In this document: positions 1 through 8,176 of the stretch, piece by piece
Position numbering within the stretch: position 1 is the stretch's first letter
How the letters are laid out: each line of letters begins with the position of its first letter
Source of the DNA: JANWJE01 sp044326545
Lineage (GTDB): Bacteria; Chlamydiota; Chlamydiia; Chlamydiales; Parachlamydiaceae
Direction of reading: 5' to 3'
Length of the DNA stretch: 64,000 nucleotides
Assembly: GCA_044326545.1 (NCBI GenBank)
Contig: JBIRBM010000001.1
Location: 1 to 64,000, forward strand
Made by a program: the position numbers and the translations under genes
Notes under the pieces: model-generated
What the model saw: the letters and a program-made list of their open reading frames with translations, nothing else
Told to the model about the DNA's origin: nothing
Database searches by the model: none

Positions 1-117
1 TCTCCTGATCTTAATCCAATTGAGAAATATTGGGGTTGGTTTAAAGCACAAGTCAGGTCAATGATTCATCAATTTTCTAGCCTCTCACAAACAATTGATC
101 ATGTGTTTAATATGTAA
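1..117 (+). mobile_element. IS630-family transposase, C-terminal fragment
   Basis: Reading from the first base gives 38 residues and a TAA stop. They begin SPDLNPIEKYWGWFK, the C-terminal block of IS630/Tc1-mariner DDE transposases, whose Glu is the third catalytic acidic residue. The gene enters from beyond the left edge, so I cannot tell whether the element is intact. No clear terminal inverted repeat was recognised in the roughly 190 bases that follow, before the next gene. IS630 elements insert at TA, which matters here because palindromic repeats elsewhere in the window have TAA at their borders. Confidence 0.8.
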
Positions 118-307
118 ATTTTTAAATCTAATTAACTATATATGCAACCAGAAAAATCTGATGCAAAATCCTGGATGGCAAACAATCTGAGCAGGCTGGT
201 TACGGATTCAAGACATGTTGCCAGGAATGGATAAAAAATGTGGCTAACGAAAAAGGAAAGGCTTCATAAGGCTGCTTCAATTTCAAAGCAGGCTCTGACA
301 TGGCGCA

Positions 308-1507
308 CTAACCAATTAATTTGATTTTGATCTTTAAAAGCTCAAACATCACTTCGCAAATCACAAATAGACCCAGAATTGCCAGGAGGTATTTTCCTCC
401 AAACAACTGCTCTTTTTCTTGAAAATGAAAATGATATCGACCTCGCCAAACCATGATGACGGGTAAAAGACCTAATAGAAGGGCACACCCAATACCGCCG
501 GCGTATTCTAACATGGTCAAAAAAATATGGGGATAGACGATCGCTATTAATAAAGGAGGAATAAATATCAAAGAGATCAGAAAAATTTTCCCTGTCATAT
601 TTTGCTTAATATGCAGTCCATCAGAGAGAAAATCTCTAAGACCTAACGTGACTCCTAAAAATGAAGTCACTAATGCGAAAAAAGCAAACGATTGGCCAAT
701 CACGTAGGTATAGCTATGATCCATAAAATATTTCATCGCTTGAATCGCATTAAAATCTTTTTTTAGAGCTTCTTCTAACCCATGAGTCCCTTCAATTGGA
801 ACAATTCCCATGATCAGGATTTGCCAGATGACATAAGCAATTAAAGGAATAAAACTCCCGATCAGTATCGCCTTGCGCCCCTTGGCGATATCATAATGTA
901 GATAATTCGCTAACGTGGGAATAATTCCTTGATAAGCAAAGGATGTAAATGCAATCGGAAGAGCCTTTGGAGCTTCGTGCCAATAAGCAGAAGTGAGGAG
1001 TTGAGGATTGACGAACTGAATGCCTAATATAACAAAGCAAGCATAAGAGAGGATTAACCCAAGCATCAAGATGAGATTTATTCTCCCCGCTAAACTTGTA
1101 GAGATCATAATACAAGGGGCAAACAATAGTAAAAAAAGAATGGGGCCCATCCAATCAGCTATTTGACCATTTGTAAGATCGACAACAGTCTTTCCCGATT
1201 CGACAATATAGGCGATGTTAAGAGAATAAAATAAAAATAAATAGAGGATCCAAGCTGCAATTTTTCCACCTTTTCCCAAGGTGCGTTGAGCCATTGACAC
1301 AATATTTGCTTCTTTGTGCATCCACTGGGTGATTTCAAGGAAAAGGAGTCCGGTACTGGCCATAAAAAGCCAGCAGAGAAGGTAAATAAACAACGAGGGG
1401 ATAAATCCTGTTACACTTGTTAAAACAGGCAGAGCTAGCATTCCTCCGCCGATAGAAGTTCCTGCGACAAGAAGAGCACCGACGAGTACGTTAAATTTAT
1501 GAGTCAT
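308..1507 (-). CDS. tyrP: Aromatic amino-acid (tyrosine/tryptophan) permease, HAAAP family
   Basis: A 399-residue polytopic inner-membrane protein with about eleven hydrophobic segments. Near its N terminus it carries the run GTSIGGGMLALP, the substrate-binding signature of TyrP/Mtr-type H+-coupled aromatic amino-acid transporters. Chlamydiae carry one or two TyrP paralogues to import tyrosine or tryptophan from the host. I start at the ATG giving MTHKFNVLVG; a longer in-frame reading would begin inside a strong hairpin and add 28 residues unlike the family. No good Shine-Dalgarno is visible at the chosen start. The hairpin about 55 bases upstream could attenuate transcription. The family is secure; tyrosine versus tryptophan specificity is not decidable. 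Confidence 0.85.
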   Translation of the reverse strand: MTHKFNVLVGALLVAGTSIGGGMLALPVLTSVTGFIPSLFIYLLCWLFMASTGLLFLEITQWMHKEANIVSMAQRTLGKGGKIAAWILYLFLFYSLNIAYIVESGKTVVDLTNGQIADWMGPILFLLLFAPCIMISTSLAGRINLILMLGLILSYACFVILGIQFVNPQLLTSAYWHEAPKALPIAFTSFAYQGIIPTLANYLHYDIAKGRKAILIGSFIPLIAYVIWQILIMGIVPIEGTHGLEEALKKDFNAIQAMKYFMDHSYTYVIGQSFAFFALVTSFLGVTLGLRDFLSDGLHIKQNMTGKIFLISLIFIPPLLIAIVYPHIFLTMLEYAGGIGCALLLGLLPVIMVWRGRYHFHFQEKEQLFGGKYLLAILGLFVICEVMFELLKIKIKLIG

Positions 1508-1563
1508 GATGATTAAATGAATTGTTGGTTGTTCTTCTTCGTTCACCTCTTTGAGGTAAAAAA

Positions 1564-1597
1564 AAAGCAGCGATAACATAACTGTTATCACTGCTTT
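1564..1597 (-). terminator. Hairpin with U-tract in the tyrP leader
   Basis: On the minus strand, 14-base arms (AAAGCAGTGATAAC and GTTATCGCTGCTTT) pair with one mismatch around a 6-base loop and run into a T tract. This is a good intrinsic terminator. It lies directly upstream of the tyrP start, so it either ends transcription from the gene at 1968-2603 or acts as an attenuator for tyrP. Confidence 0.6.
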
Positions 1598-1608
1598 TCA
1601 TCTCTATA

Positions 1609-1770
1609 AGAACCTGTTCAGAATTTTTGATCACGATGGTTTGGTGTTATCATCCGGTATACATGCACAAAAAACTGTCGGAATATTTTTTAATATTGCG
1701 AAATTTTTTTGTGCGTGCATAGGCAGTTTTAGCAAACAAATCATCGGATCAAAAATTTTCAACAGGTTCT
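1609..1770. repeat. Family B palindromic repeat, complete copy
   Basis: The ends are inverted copies beginning AGAACCTGTT and continuing through TTTTTGATC; a second inner palindrome (GCACAAAAAA against TTTTTTTGTGC) fills the centre. Both sides are bordered by TAA (TAA-GAACC at the left, GGTTC-TAA at the right), compatible with a short target duplication. Partial copies of the same end occur at 30408, 52819, 60577 and 62752. No coding content, so this looks like a non-autonomous MITE. Confidence 0.75.
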
Positions 1771-1967
1771 AAGAAGGATTGGAATGTATGTTTAACGGAT
1801 TAACAGTCCCCCGTAAGGGGATAATTTACAATAATTGGGAATAGGCAGCAATAAGAAAATTAATGATTTGAATGTCAGTGATTTGTTGTTTCTCGGATCG
1901 AATCATTTACCAGGCGTCGTTTAATAAGCTGAAGGGGATTTCTCGACAACAATTGATCTGTGTCCGA

Positions 1968-2603
1968 TTAATAGATGATGTCGCTTGGCTGAATTGAGAT
2001 CGCTTCTTGCCCAGTGATTTTACGATAAACTGTTGTCAAAGCAATGAGGGAAACCGGTGCTGTGATCAATATTCCAATGCCAAAGAACAGCATACCTAAT
2101 AGATCGAGACCAATACAGGAAATAAAGAGAAGAAAAACGTCAGTTCGAATCCCTTTTGTCGCTTTGGCAGAAAGTTGAAGGGCTTCGATAGGTCCCACAC
2201 CTTTATCTAAAATAAAAAAGGGGTAAAATCCACACATGGCAATAATGATAAGCCCGGGGACAATCAGTAAGGATAAACCAATTGCTAACATGGCGGCGAA
2301 CAGAATGCTTGCGATCACCCAAGTAAAAAGTAAACGCCAATTTTTGTAGAATTGATCAAAACGTGGTTTTAATCCTTTTGTGATTAGAAGTGCTGATTGA
2401 TAAAATCCCATTTTTGCCAATAGAATCAGAAGCCAGCCAATCACGTTGACAGGAGCCAGTTTCCAGCCATTTTGCGTGTCGCTAAAAAGCCAGATTAAGA
2501 AAAACAACAGGATTTGATAGGAAATCAAAAATCCAATGTTGACTTTTGTCAATTCCCATCCTTCTCGGATCGCTTCATTAATAGAAAATGATTTCTTTTC
2601 CAT
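1968..2603 (-). CDS. Polytopic membrane protein, function unknown
   Basis: A 211-residue protein starting MEKKSFSINEAIREGW. A short amphipathic N-terminal helix is followed by about five or six hydrophobic segments, roughly at residues 24-42, 50-75, 90-125, 150-165 and 165-190. The arrangement (N-terminal helix, Gly/Pro-containing hydrophobic pairs, LDKGVGPIEALQLSAKATKG between helices) resembles DUF975/GlpQ-membrane-domain-like proteins, but I do not recognise a specific family and assign no function. It stands alone on the minus strand, upstream of the tyrP leader hairpin and downstream of the YidD-like gene. Confidence 0.7.
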   Translation of the reverse strand: MEKKSFSINEAIREGWELTKVNIGFLISYQILLFFLIWLFSDTQNGWKLAPVNVIGWLLILLAKMGFYQSALLITKGLKPRFDQFYKNWRLLFTWVIASILFAAMLAIGLSLLIVPGLIIIAMCGFYPFFILDKGVGPIEALQLSAKATKGIRTDVFLLFISCIGLDLLGMLFFGIGILITAPVSLIALTTVYRKITGQEAISIQPSDIIY

Positions 2604-2727
2604 GTTTTTCCTTTGTCCCTCACCTTATGGATTGTGAGTGGGTAAAATTCAACCTGAATGGATGCTTAAAATAGTGCCATATTCACAAGATTCTAAATAA
2701 ATGAATGATCTATTTAAAGCAAGGAGT

Positions 2728-3129
2728 CTATTTTTGCCGGGTTGATGATGACGGAACAGGATCCCATTTCATTTTGCGTCCTGCGCCGTCACGCGTCGTA
2801 CGATAGACCCACTCTTCATTATTTTCACGCATGAGTCGATCGCATCCCATCAGATAACCACAAAAAAAACCATATTTTTCCATCGCTTCTAATGTATACT
2901 GCGAACTGCTTGGAATGAAATGGCTCCGCGGCCCATCTGCTGGAGAGATGACCTCTTGATGGAATTTAATCGCTTTAATTCCTAGAGTGGCAATCATTGA
3001 GGGAGAGGAAGGTTGACATGGTGAGGGGGGGGCAATAAGGTCTGCGTCTTTTCCCCATGGAGTTGCGTTACACTGAAAAATAAAAGAAAGAAATACTGCA
3101 ATTAAGAAAAATTTCAACGGATTGGTCAT
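2728..3129 (-). CDS. YidD-like protein with signal peptide and no cysteines in the core motif
   Basis: A 133-residue protein. Residues 1-23 form a hydrophobic leader ending CNATP. Residues 50-125 align by eye with YidD (membrane protein insertion efficiency factor): KFHQEVISPADGPRSHFIP, then SSSQYTLEAMEKYGFFCG. YidD proper has C-R-F-x-P-T-C-S-x-Y at this place; here both conserved cysteines are replaced (S-H-F-I-P-S-S-S-Q-Y). Standard YidD is about 70-85 residues without a leader, so this is a secreted paralogue. The ATG overlaps the TGA of the upstream TPR gene (TGATG), implying translational coupling and a shared function. Family moderately sure; function unknown. Confidence 0.65.
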   Translation of the reverse strand: MTNPLKFFLIAVFLSFIFQCNATPWGKDADLIAPPSPCQPSSPSMIATLGIKAIKFHQEVISPADGPRSHFIPSSSQYTLEAMEKYGFFCGYLMGCDRLMRENNEEWVYRTTRDGAGRKMKWDPVPSSSTRQK

Positions 3130-4175
3130 CAAAAGCTCGTCTCAAACATCAAAACCGGAAAACAGAAATGGTCGGTCAATATTTTTCTGCTCATTCCTTC
3201 ATAAAGTCTTGTATTAAATTCTTGAGCTTCAATTCCGGCTCCATTAATTCCTCCCAAGTACCATCCTGCTTCTAGACTTGCTGTGATGGCGCCTGCCGCC
3301 GGGTAACCATTGCGGAAAAATTGATAGGCAGCAGCAGTAAAAAGGGTGTTGATAATAAAAGAGGTGAGGGCAGAGCGGCGCTGTCCAACGTAATAATAAC
3401 CCGCTCCCGGAAGGATGGCGTTAAGGGTCCGTGCTTTTGTCGGTGATTTCTTGAATTGGTCATAAAGGGCAAAATCTGCTTGCATTTCCTGTGCATTGCG
3501 ATGCTGAGCGATTAAGGATCGAGCCTCTTCACTTTCTCCTTTTTTAAGCGTTTGATAAAGGAGGAGGTCGTCACTAGATTCACTTGATAATTTACGAATA
3601 ATGTCTAAGACGCAGCTCGCTTTGTCTTCTTGCTCAGTGAGGAGATAGCAGTCATAGATGATGAGGAGAAGATGATGAAACCCGGGAAAATCTTGATTGA
3701 CTTGACTTAGATCACTGGCTTCGAAAATATTGATTGCCTCTTGGTGCTTAGATCCAAGATAATAACATAAAACCATGTTATAATCGATTTGAAGTCGATG
3801 CTGAATATCTGATGGAGGTAAAAGAAATAAGGCGCGCTTATAACTTGTGAGTGCTCGGTAAAAATCACACTCTTTAGCAAAAGCGTCGCCAATGAATAAT
3901 TCTTTTGCCCATTCTTCTTTTTTTTCATCCGCAGAAGGTGAGGGGAAAGCGCTTGGCAAGCTTTTAATTTGGTAAGCGGGAAGGGGACAGACAATGGTTG
4001 GTTCCATCTTGCATCCCGTCGGTTGACAGCTAACCTGCGTAAGGGCTAAGACGATGACGAGACTAAAAGAGATGAGGTGTCGATAATAAGCGCCTATTTT
4101 CAAATTGAAGCGACCTGCGGGGCCTATGCAAGATGTCGCGGATAAAAAATCGCCGTCAGATCTATGTCTTTTCAT
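3129..4175 (-). CDS. TPR-containing envelope protein with C-terminal membrane hairpin
   Basis: About 348 residues. A hydrophobic leader (SFSLVIVLALTQVSCQP) ends in a Cys that could be a lipidation site, although Gln at -3 makes the lipobox imperfect. The middle has TPR-like helices (AFAKECDFYRALTSYKRALFLLP and following). The C-terminal 110 residues begin TLNAILPGAGYYYVGQRRSAL, a Gly/Pro-rich hydrophobic pair typical of envelope proteins found near YidD-like genes. The ATG at 4175 lacks a strong ribosome site; a TTG at 4103, placing the leader at the N terminus, is a reasonable alternative. It follows cdsC and is translationally coupled to the YidD-like gene. Unlikely to be a core T3SS part; role unknown. 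Confidence 0.65.
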   Translation of the reverse strand: MKRHRSDGDFLSATSCIGPAGRFNLKIGAYYRHLISFSLVIVLALTQVSCQPTGCKMEPTIVCPLPAYQIKSLPSAFPSPSADEKKEEWAKELFIGDAFAKECDFYRALTSYKRALFLLPPSDIQHRLQIDYNMVLCYYLGSKHQEAINIFEASDLSQVNQDFPGFHHLLLIIYDCYLLTEQEDKASCVLDIIRKLSSESSDDLLLYQTLKKGESEEARSLIAQHRNAQEMQADFALYDQFKKSPTKARTLNAILPGAGYYYVGQRRSALTSFIINTLFTAAAYQFFRNGYPAAGAITASLEAGWYLGGINGAGIEAQEFNTRLYEGMSRKILTDHFCFPVLMFETSF

Positions 4176-4269
4176 CTCGATTTGATTGCGATTTTTTGTC
4201 CCAGAGGTTTTGAACAATCCCAAAGACCGCTTTAATTTGAACACAGGCTCTAAGGAGTCTTGGAATTTT

Positions 4270-7200
4270 TTATCGTTGCTGGCGTTCATTGATGCTGCAA
4301 TCCATATCATCAGGGTCTGTCGGTTTGATATTACCAAAGTTCAACGCTTCATCTATTTCATAATTCCAGGATCGTCTAAATTTAGATTTTTGGCGGTAGA
4401 CATCTTGTTGGCGTCTTGTGACATCTTCATATTCTTCATCTGTTTCAATAATGAGAGGACGAATAAATAACATCAAATTACGCTTGCTATCTGCGTTAGT
4501 TTGTGTTTTTCCAATGCAGCCAACGAGCGGAATCCCTCCAAGGCAGGGGATGCGAGAGTAGGAACGGATTTGATTGTCTTTAATCATTCCACTTAACACG
4601 ACAAAGAATCCATTTGGCACGTGAATTTTTGTGACAGTACGAGTTTTTGTCAACACTTCAATTAAGTTATAATCTTGGTTATTCCCCCCCGTATTCGCTG
4701 TTGGAGCTTCACTTGTCGTTTCCTGTACAATCTCAAGGGTGATGATCCCGTTATTTCCAATCAGAGGAGTGACCCTTAGAGTTGTTCCAACATCAATAAA
4801 TTGAAAATTATTTGTGACAAGGCTTCCAAGATCGTTGGTAATTGACTGTGTTTTATACCGGTCGGTGCTTCCAACAAAGATTTCTGCGGGATTATTATCT
4901 TCTGTGATGATTTTAGGATTTAATATGATATCAGCTTTGATATCATTGTGAATCGCTCGAACCAAAGCCCCTATAGAGCTGAACCGCGTTCCATTATGGG
5001 TCAAGTGCGTTCCAATGACGCCGGCAACAAACCCTGCCGAATTCATAAATCCGGTTGCGACTGGCAAAGGAGAGGCTGCTGCAGGAGCTGCAACAGAGCC
5101 GGTACTAAAAATTTTTTCTGACGATACCAGGAAATTGTCTGTGCTGGCAATTCCGGCGCCCGGCGTGCTGTTAACAAACCCTTCTTCACCTGTTGTTGTC
5201 CCGCCCCCAAAACGATTGATCCAATCGACGCTATAGGTTAGAGAATCCCGAATGGTTGTATCGAGAATGAGCATTTCAATAAACACCTGGCGCAAAGGAA
5301 CGTCAACCTCTAAAATCAGTTCGCGCACTTTTTCCAGAGCTGTCGCCGTTCCTGTGAAGATCAGTGCGTTTGAAGATTCAATCCATTGGCTGCTATTGAT
5401 TGCAGAAATGAGATCAGCATTTGCGGTGTTCATGAGCTGTAAGCTGTTGGCAATTTTTCTTAAGGCAATCTCGATATTGTCCCCTTTGCGATAACGCAAT
5501 TTATAGATAAAGAACAACGTTCGCTCAATATGCCCCACAGGAAGTTCATGTGCCCACCGCGATGCTGTTCCAATTCCGCCTGGTGAAAACGTTCTGTTCT
5601 CGTCAAATATGGCACTGGGCCTTCCCTCTGTTCCAATTCCGCCTGGATTAAAAGACGGGTTTTGTCCCATCATTTGTGGAGGAGTCAGGCGTCCTTCAGT
5701 ACTCAAGCCGCCGAAGGGGAAACTATCGGGTACTGCCTCTAAATTTGGATACATTCCGTTTGGCCCAAATCCTCTTCCGATTCCTCCGGATCCAAACTCG
5801 TTTGATCCTCCCCCTGCCGGCCAAAATTCTCCGGGTCCAAATCCTCCTTGAGTTCCTCCAGGGCCAATTCTATTGGGTCCGCCGTTTACCCCCCCTGCAC
5901 CTATTCCTCCGGCTTGCCCCACTCCTCCTCCGGAAAATGATCCGGGAGCCTCTGGGGGAAATCCTCCAGGTCTTCCATTCGTTAATCCCGGCGCACTTGA
6001 AGGAGAAGTTGAAGATGGATAGGCGGGAGTTAAGTTTTCATAAGCGGGCTGCAGCGTCTCTAACGATAAGATTTTAGTGCGGCCTTCATTAAGGTCGAGA
6101 TTTTGCAAAATCGCTAAGGCTTTTTCGACAATAAAGGAATTAGATACAATAAAAATACTGTTGCTCACTGAATGAGGAACAAGGACGAAAGGATTTCCTT
6201 GAGCGATTGGCTGCAAAATTTTATTCGCTAAATCGACTAATGAATCGACAAAGGCATTTCGAACAACATATTGTCCGATCGTCACACCGCTATTTGGGGC
6301 ATCTAAAGTACTAATCAGTTGAGCCACTTTATTCACATTGGTGACTAAATCGGTAATGATGAGGTTGTTGGTGTCTCTTAATACTTCAATTAAAGCATCT
6401 TCTGAAATAAGAGGACGAATGATCTCGCTCGCTTTTTGAGGATCTAATGTGTTCAGACGGAAAACTCGGGTCACCAATTCAGATTCGGATGATGTGACAA
6501 TTTTATTGTCCTCAGCCACAATGCGGGCCGGAGATCGGACCCTTGGATTGCGGTGTATGATAATATTATTGCCTTGCTCTATCAGGGATAAATCACGAAT
6601 TCGCAATTCTTGAAGAAGGGCAGTCATTAAGTTGTCAACTGTTGTGGGCTCTTCCGAGACAATGGTGACGCTAAATTGTAAGTCTTCATCATCAAAAACA
6701 AAATTTTTATTTGAGAGTCGACTGATAAAGCGGATATATTCAATCATTGCGACGTTATTGAAGTTGATGGAAATCTCTTTTGAGCCTCTTTTCGATGTGG
6801 GTTGAATGTCGGCTTGTACATTTGTAGTGGGAGTGATGACGGTGGGTCCAGGCGATGTGGTTTGCCTCTGGTCTTCTTTTTGTTGTACGACCGAATCGTT
6901 TAGCGTCTGAATCGTTGCGGGTGTAGAAAGTTGGGCAATTTCATTTTCTTCATTGGGGGGAATTGATTTTTCTTCCAATGATGAAGCTGCCGATTGAGTG
7001 TGCTGTTGATCTATGTTGGAGGGGAGACCTCCCTCTTTATCTTCGAATAATGCAGAAGCCTCTTTATTGTCTAAAATGGTCGTGAGGGAAGGAGTAGATG
7101 TTGCTTTGCCAATCACTTCCTCAGGTTGTGTTAAGGCTTTTTCCAATCGCTCAGCAGGAGGGGTTGCTCGTTTGGCTGAAAATTTAATTTTGTCCTCTTG

Positions 7201-7890
7201 TTTTGGAAGGCGATTTAGCTCATTGTCTTTGGGCAGAGGATCAGTTTCATTTTTTGATTTTCCAACTTGTGGCTGTAGGGGTGTCGCAGAGCTAAGGGAA
7301 GAGTTGTTTTCTAGATTATTCTCCTGATTGTCGCTTGTAAACGGATAGGATTTAGCTTGACCTTCTTGTGTTAACAAAGGCTCCTTTTTCTGTAGCGTTC
7401 CTTTTACATTTGGATCAAAAGTGATGAAATGTTGTTTGACACTTTCTTTTTGAGTCTCTTTTTCAGGTTGTGACTGAAAAGCTGGGGATGTGGGGAAGGT
7501 GTAAATGTGAGTCGAGGGTTGAGTATCAAAAGATGGCGTGGTAAAGGCTTCTTCTGAAGAAAGAGAAGGTTGAGGGACTGAAGTATCCTCCCACTCATTT
7601 CTCGTATAAACGGGCCATTGTCCATCTTTTGGCTCTAAAAGAGATGGTGTGTCATGTGTAAAATGATAATAGGGGATTGAAGAAGAGTTGTCTAATGAAT
7701 CATCAGGATAAATCATGGAGTGAATTTGCTCGGAGCTAAGACCTTCTGGATATTGCCAGGAAGCATGATTCTCGAATGGAGTTTCGAATTCTTGGAAGGC
7801 TTCCGATTCACAGAGCAAACTCGCTTGGTGGCAGGTTGTTGCAATTAACAAAATTTTTAATAATCGGTGGTGAGAAGAATATTTGAACAT
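4270..7890 (-). CDS. cdsC: Type III secretion outer-membrane secretin CdsC (SctC)
   Basis: 1206 residues, larger than I recall for C. trachomatis CdsC (about 920). Order: N-terminal leader (RLLKILLIATTCHQASLLC); a Ser/Thr/Pro/Gln-rich low-complexity stretch to about residue 370; N0/N1-type ring domains (ISINFNNVAMIEYIRFISRL and repeated LIITDLVTNVNKVAQLI-type folds) to about 610; a Gly/Pro-rich insert at about 615-785; a last N-domain; and the secretin barrel from about 870 to 1160, with VFIEMLILDTTIRD and VPNGFFVVLSGMIKD blocks. It should form the outer-membrane ring of the injectisome. Last gene of the T3SS run, 286 bases after the kinase gene, so it may have its own promoter. Confidence 0.92.
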   Translation of the reverse strand: MFKYSSHHRLLKILLIATTCHQASLLCESEAFQEFETPFENHASWQYPEGLSSEQIHSMIYPDDSLDNSSSIPYYHFTHDTPSLLEPKDGQWPVYTRNEWEDTSVPQPSLSSEEAFTTPSFDTQPSTHIYTFPTSPAFQSQPEKETQKESVKQHFITFDPNVKGTLQKKEPLLTQEGQAKSYPFTSDNQENNLENNSSLSSATPLQPQVGKSKNETDPLPKDNELNRLPKQEDKIKFSAKRATPPAERLEKALTQPEEVIGKATSTPSLTTILDNKEASALFEDKEGGLPSNIDQQHTQSAASSLEEKSIPPNEENEIAQLSTPATIQTLNDSVVQQKEDQRQTTSPGPTVITPTTNVQADIQPTSKRGSKEISINFNNVAMIEYIRFISRLSNKNFVFDDEDLQFSVTIVSEEPTTVDNLMTALLQELRIRDLSLIEQGNNIIIHRNPRVRSPARIVAEDNKIVTSSESELVTRVFRLNTLDPQKASEIIRPLISEDALIEVLRDTNNLIITDLVTNVNKVAQLISTLDAPNSGVTIGQYVVRNAFVDSLVDLANKILQPIAQGNPFVLVPHSVSNSIFIVSNSFIVEKALAILQNLDLNEGRTKILSLETLQPAYENLTPAYPSSTSPSSAPGLTNGRPGGFPPEAPGSFSGGGVGQAGGIGAGGVNGGPNRIGPGGTQGGFGPGEFWPAGGGSNEFGSGGIGRGFGPNGMYPNLEAVPDSFPFGGLSTEGRLTPPQMMGQNPSFNPGGIGTEGRPSAIFDENRTFSPGGIGTASRWAHELPVGHIERTLFFIYKLRYRKGDNIEIALRKIANSLQLMNTANADLISAINSSQWIESSNALIFTGTATALEKVRELILEVDVPLRQVFIEMLILDTTIRDSLTYSVDWINRFGGGTTTGEEGFVNSTPGAGIASTDNFLVSSEKIFSTGSVAAPAAASPLPVATGFMNSAGFVAGVIGTHLTHNGTRFSSIGALVRAIHNDIKADIILNPKIITEDNNPAEIFVGSTDRYKTQSITNDLGSLVTNNFQFIDVGTTLRVTPLIGNNGIITLEIVQETTSEAPTANTGGNNQDYNLIEVLTKTRTVTKIHVPNGFFVVLSGMIKDNQIRSYSRIPCLGGIPLVGCIGKTQTNADSKRNLMLFIRPLIIETDEEYEDVTRRQQDVYRQKSKFRRSWNYEIDEALNFGNIKPTDPDDMDCSINERQQR

Positions 7891-8176
7891 TTCTATGAAT
7901 CTTTCATTATCTATGGATGTTTAGATACAAGACTTTTTGTCTACTTGGGTTTGTACGCGCTGAAAATTTAGCGATAAAGCAAAGCTTTGTTTTTATTCTA
8001 AAGTCCGCTTTAATTGCTACAAAAAAACCGATAAATTATCTTCGTTCCGAAGAAGGCTAATGAGCTGAGAGTATAAATGATGCGATCTTGTTTCTCAACT
8101 TTTTAATCAGCAAACATCAATAGACTTCTTCGGAAACTTCCTTTGCTTGATGTTTATCGTATTGAAAATCAGTTCG

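Noticed and set aside
1508..1591. N-terminal extension of TyrP starting inside the leader hairpin
   Set aside because: It would begin with a GTG inside the terminator-like stem and add hydrophobic and acidic residues not found in the family.
4186..6077. Several plus-strand open frames opposite cdsC
   Set aside because: They lie wholly opposite a well-supported secretin gene, particularly its Gly/Pro-rich insert, whose codons leave stops rare on the other strand. No ribosome sites or protein-like patterns.
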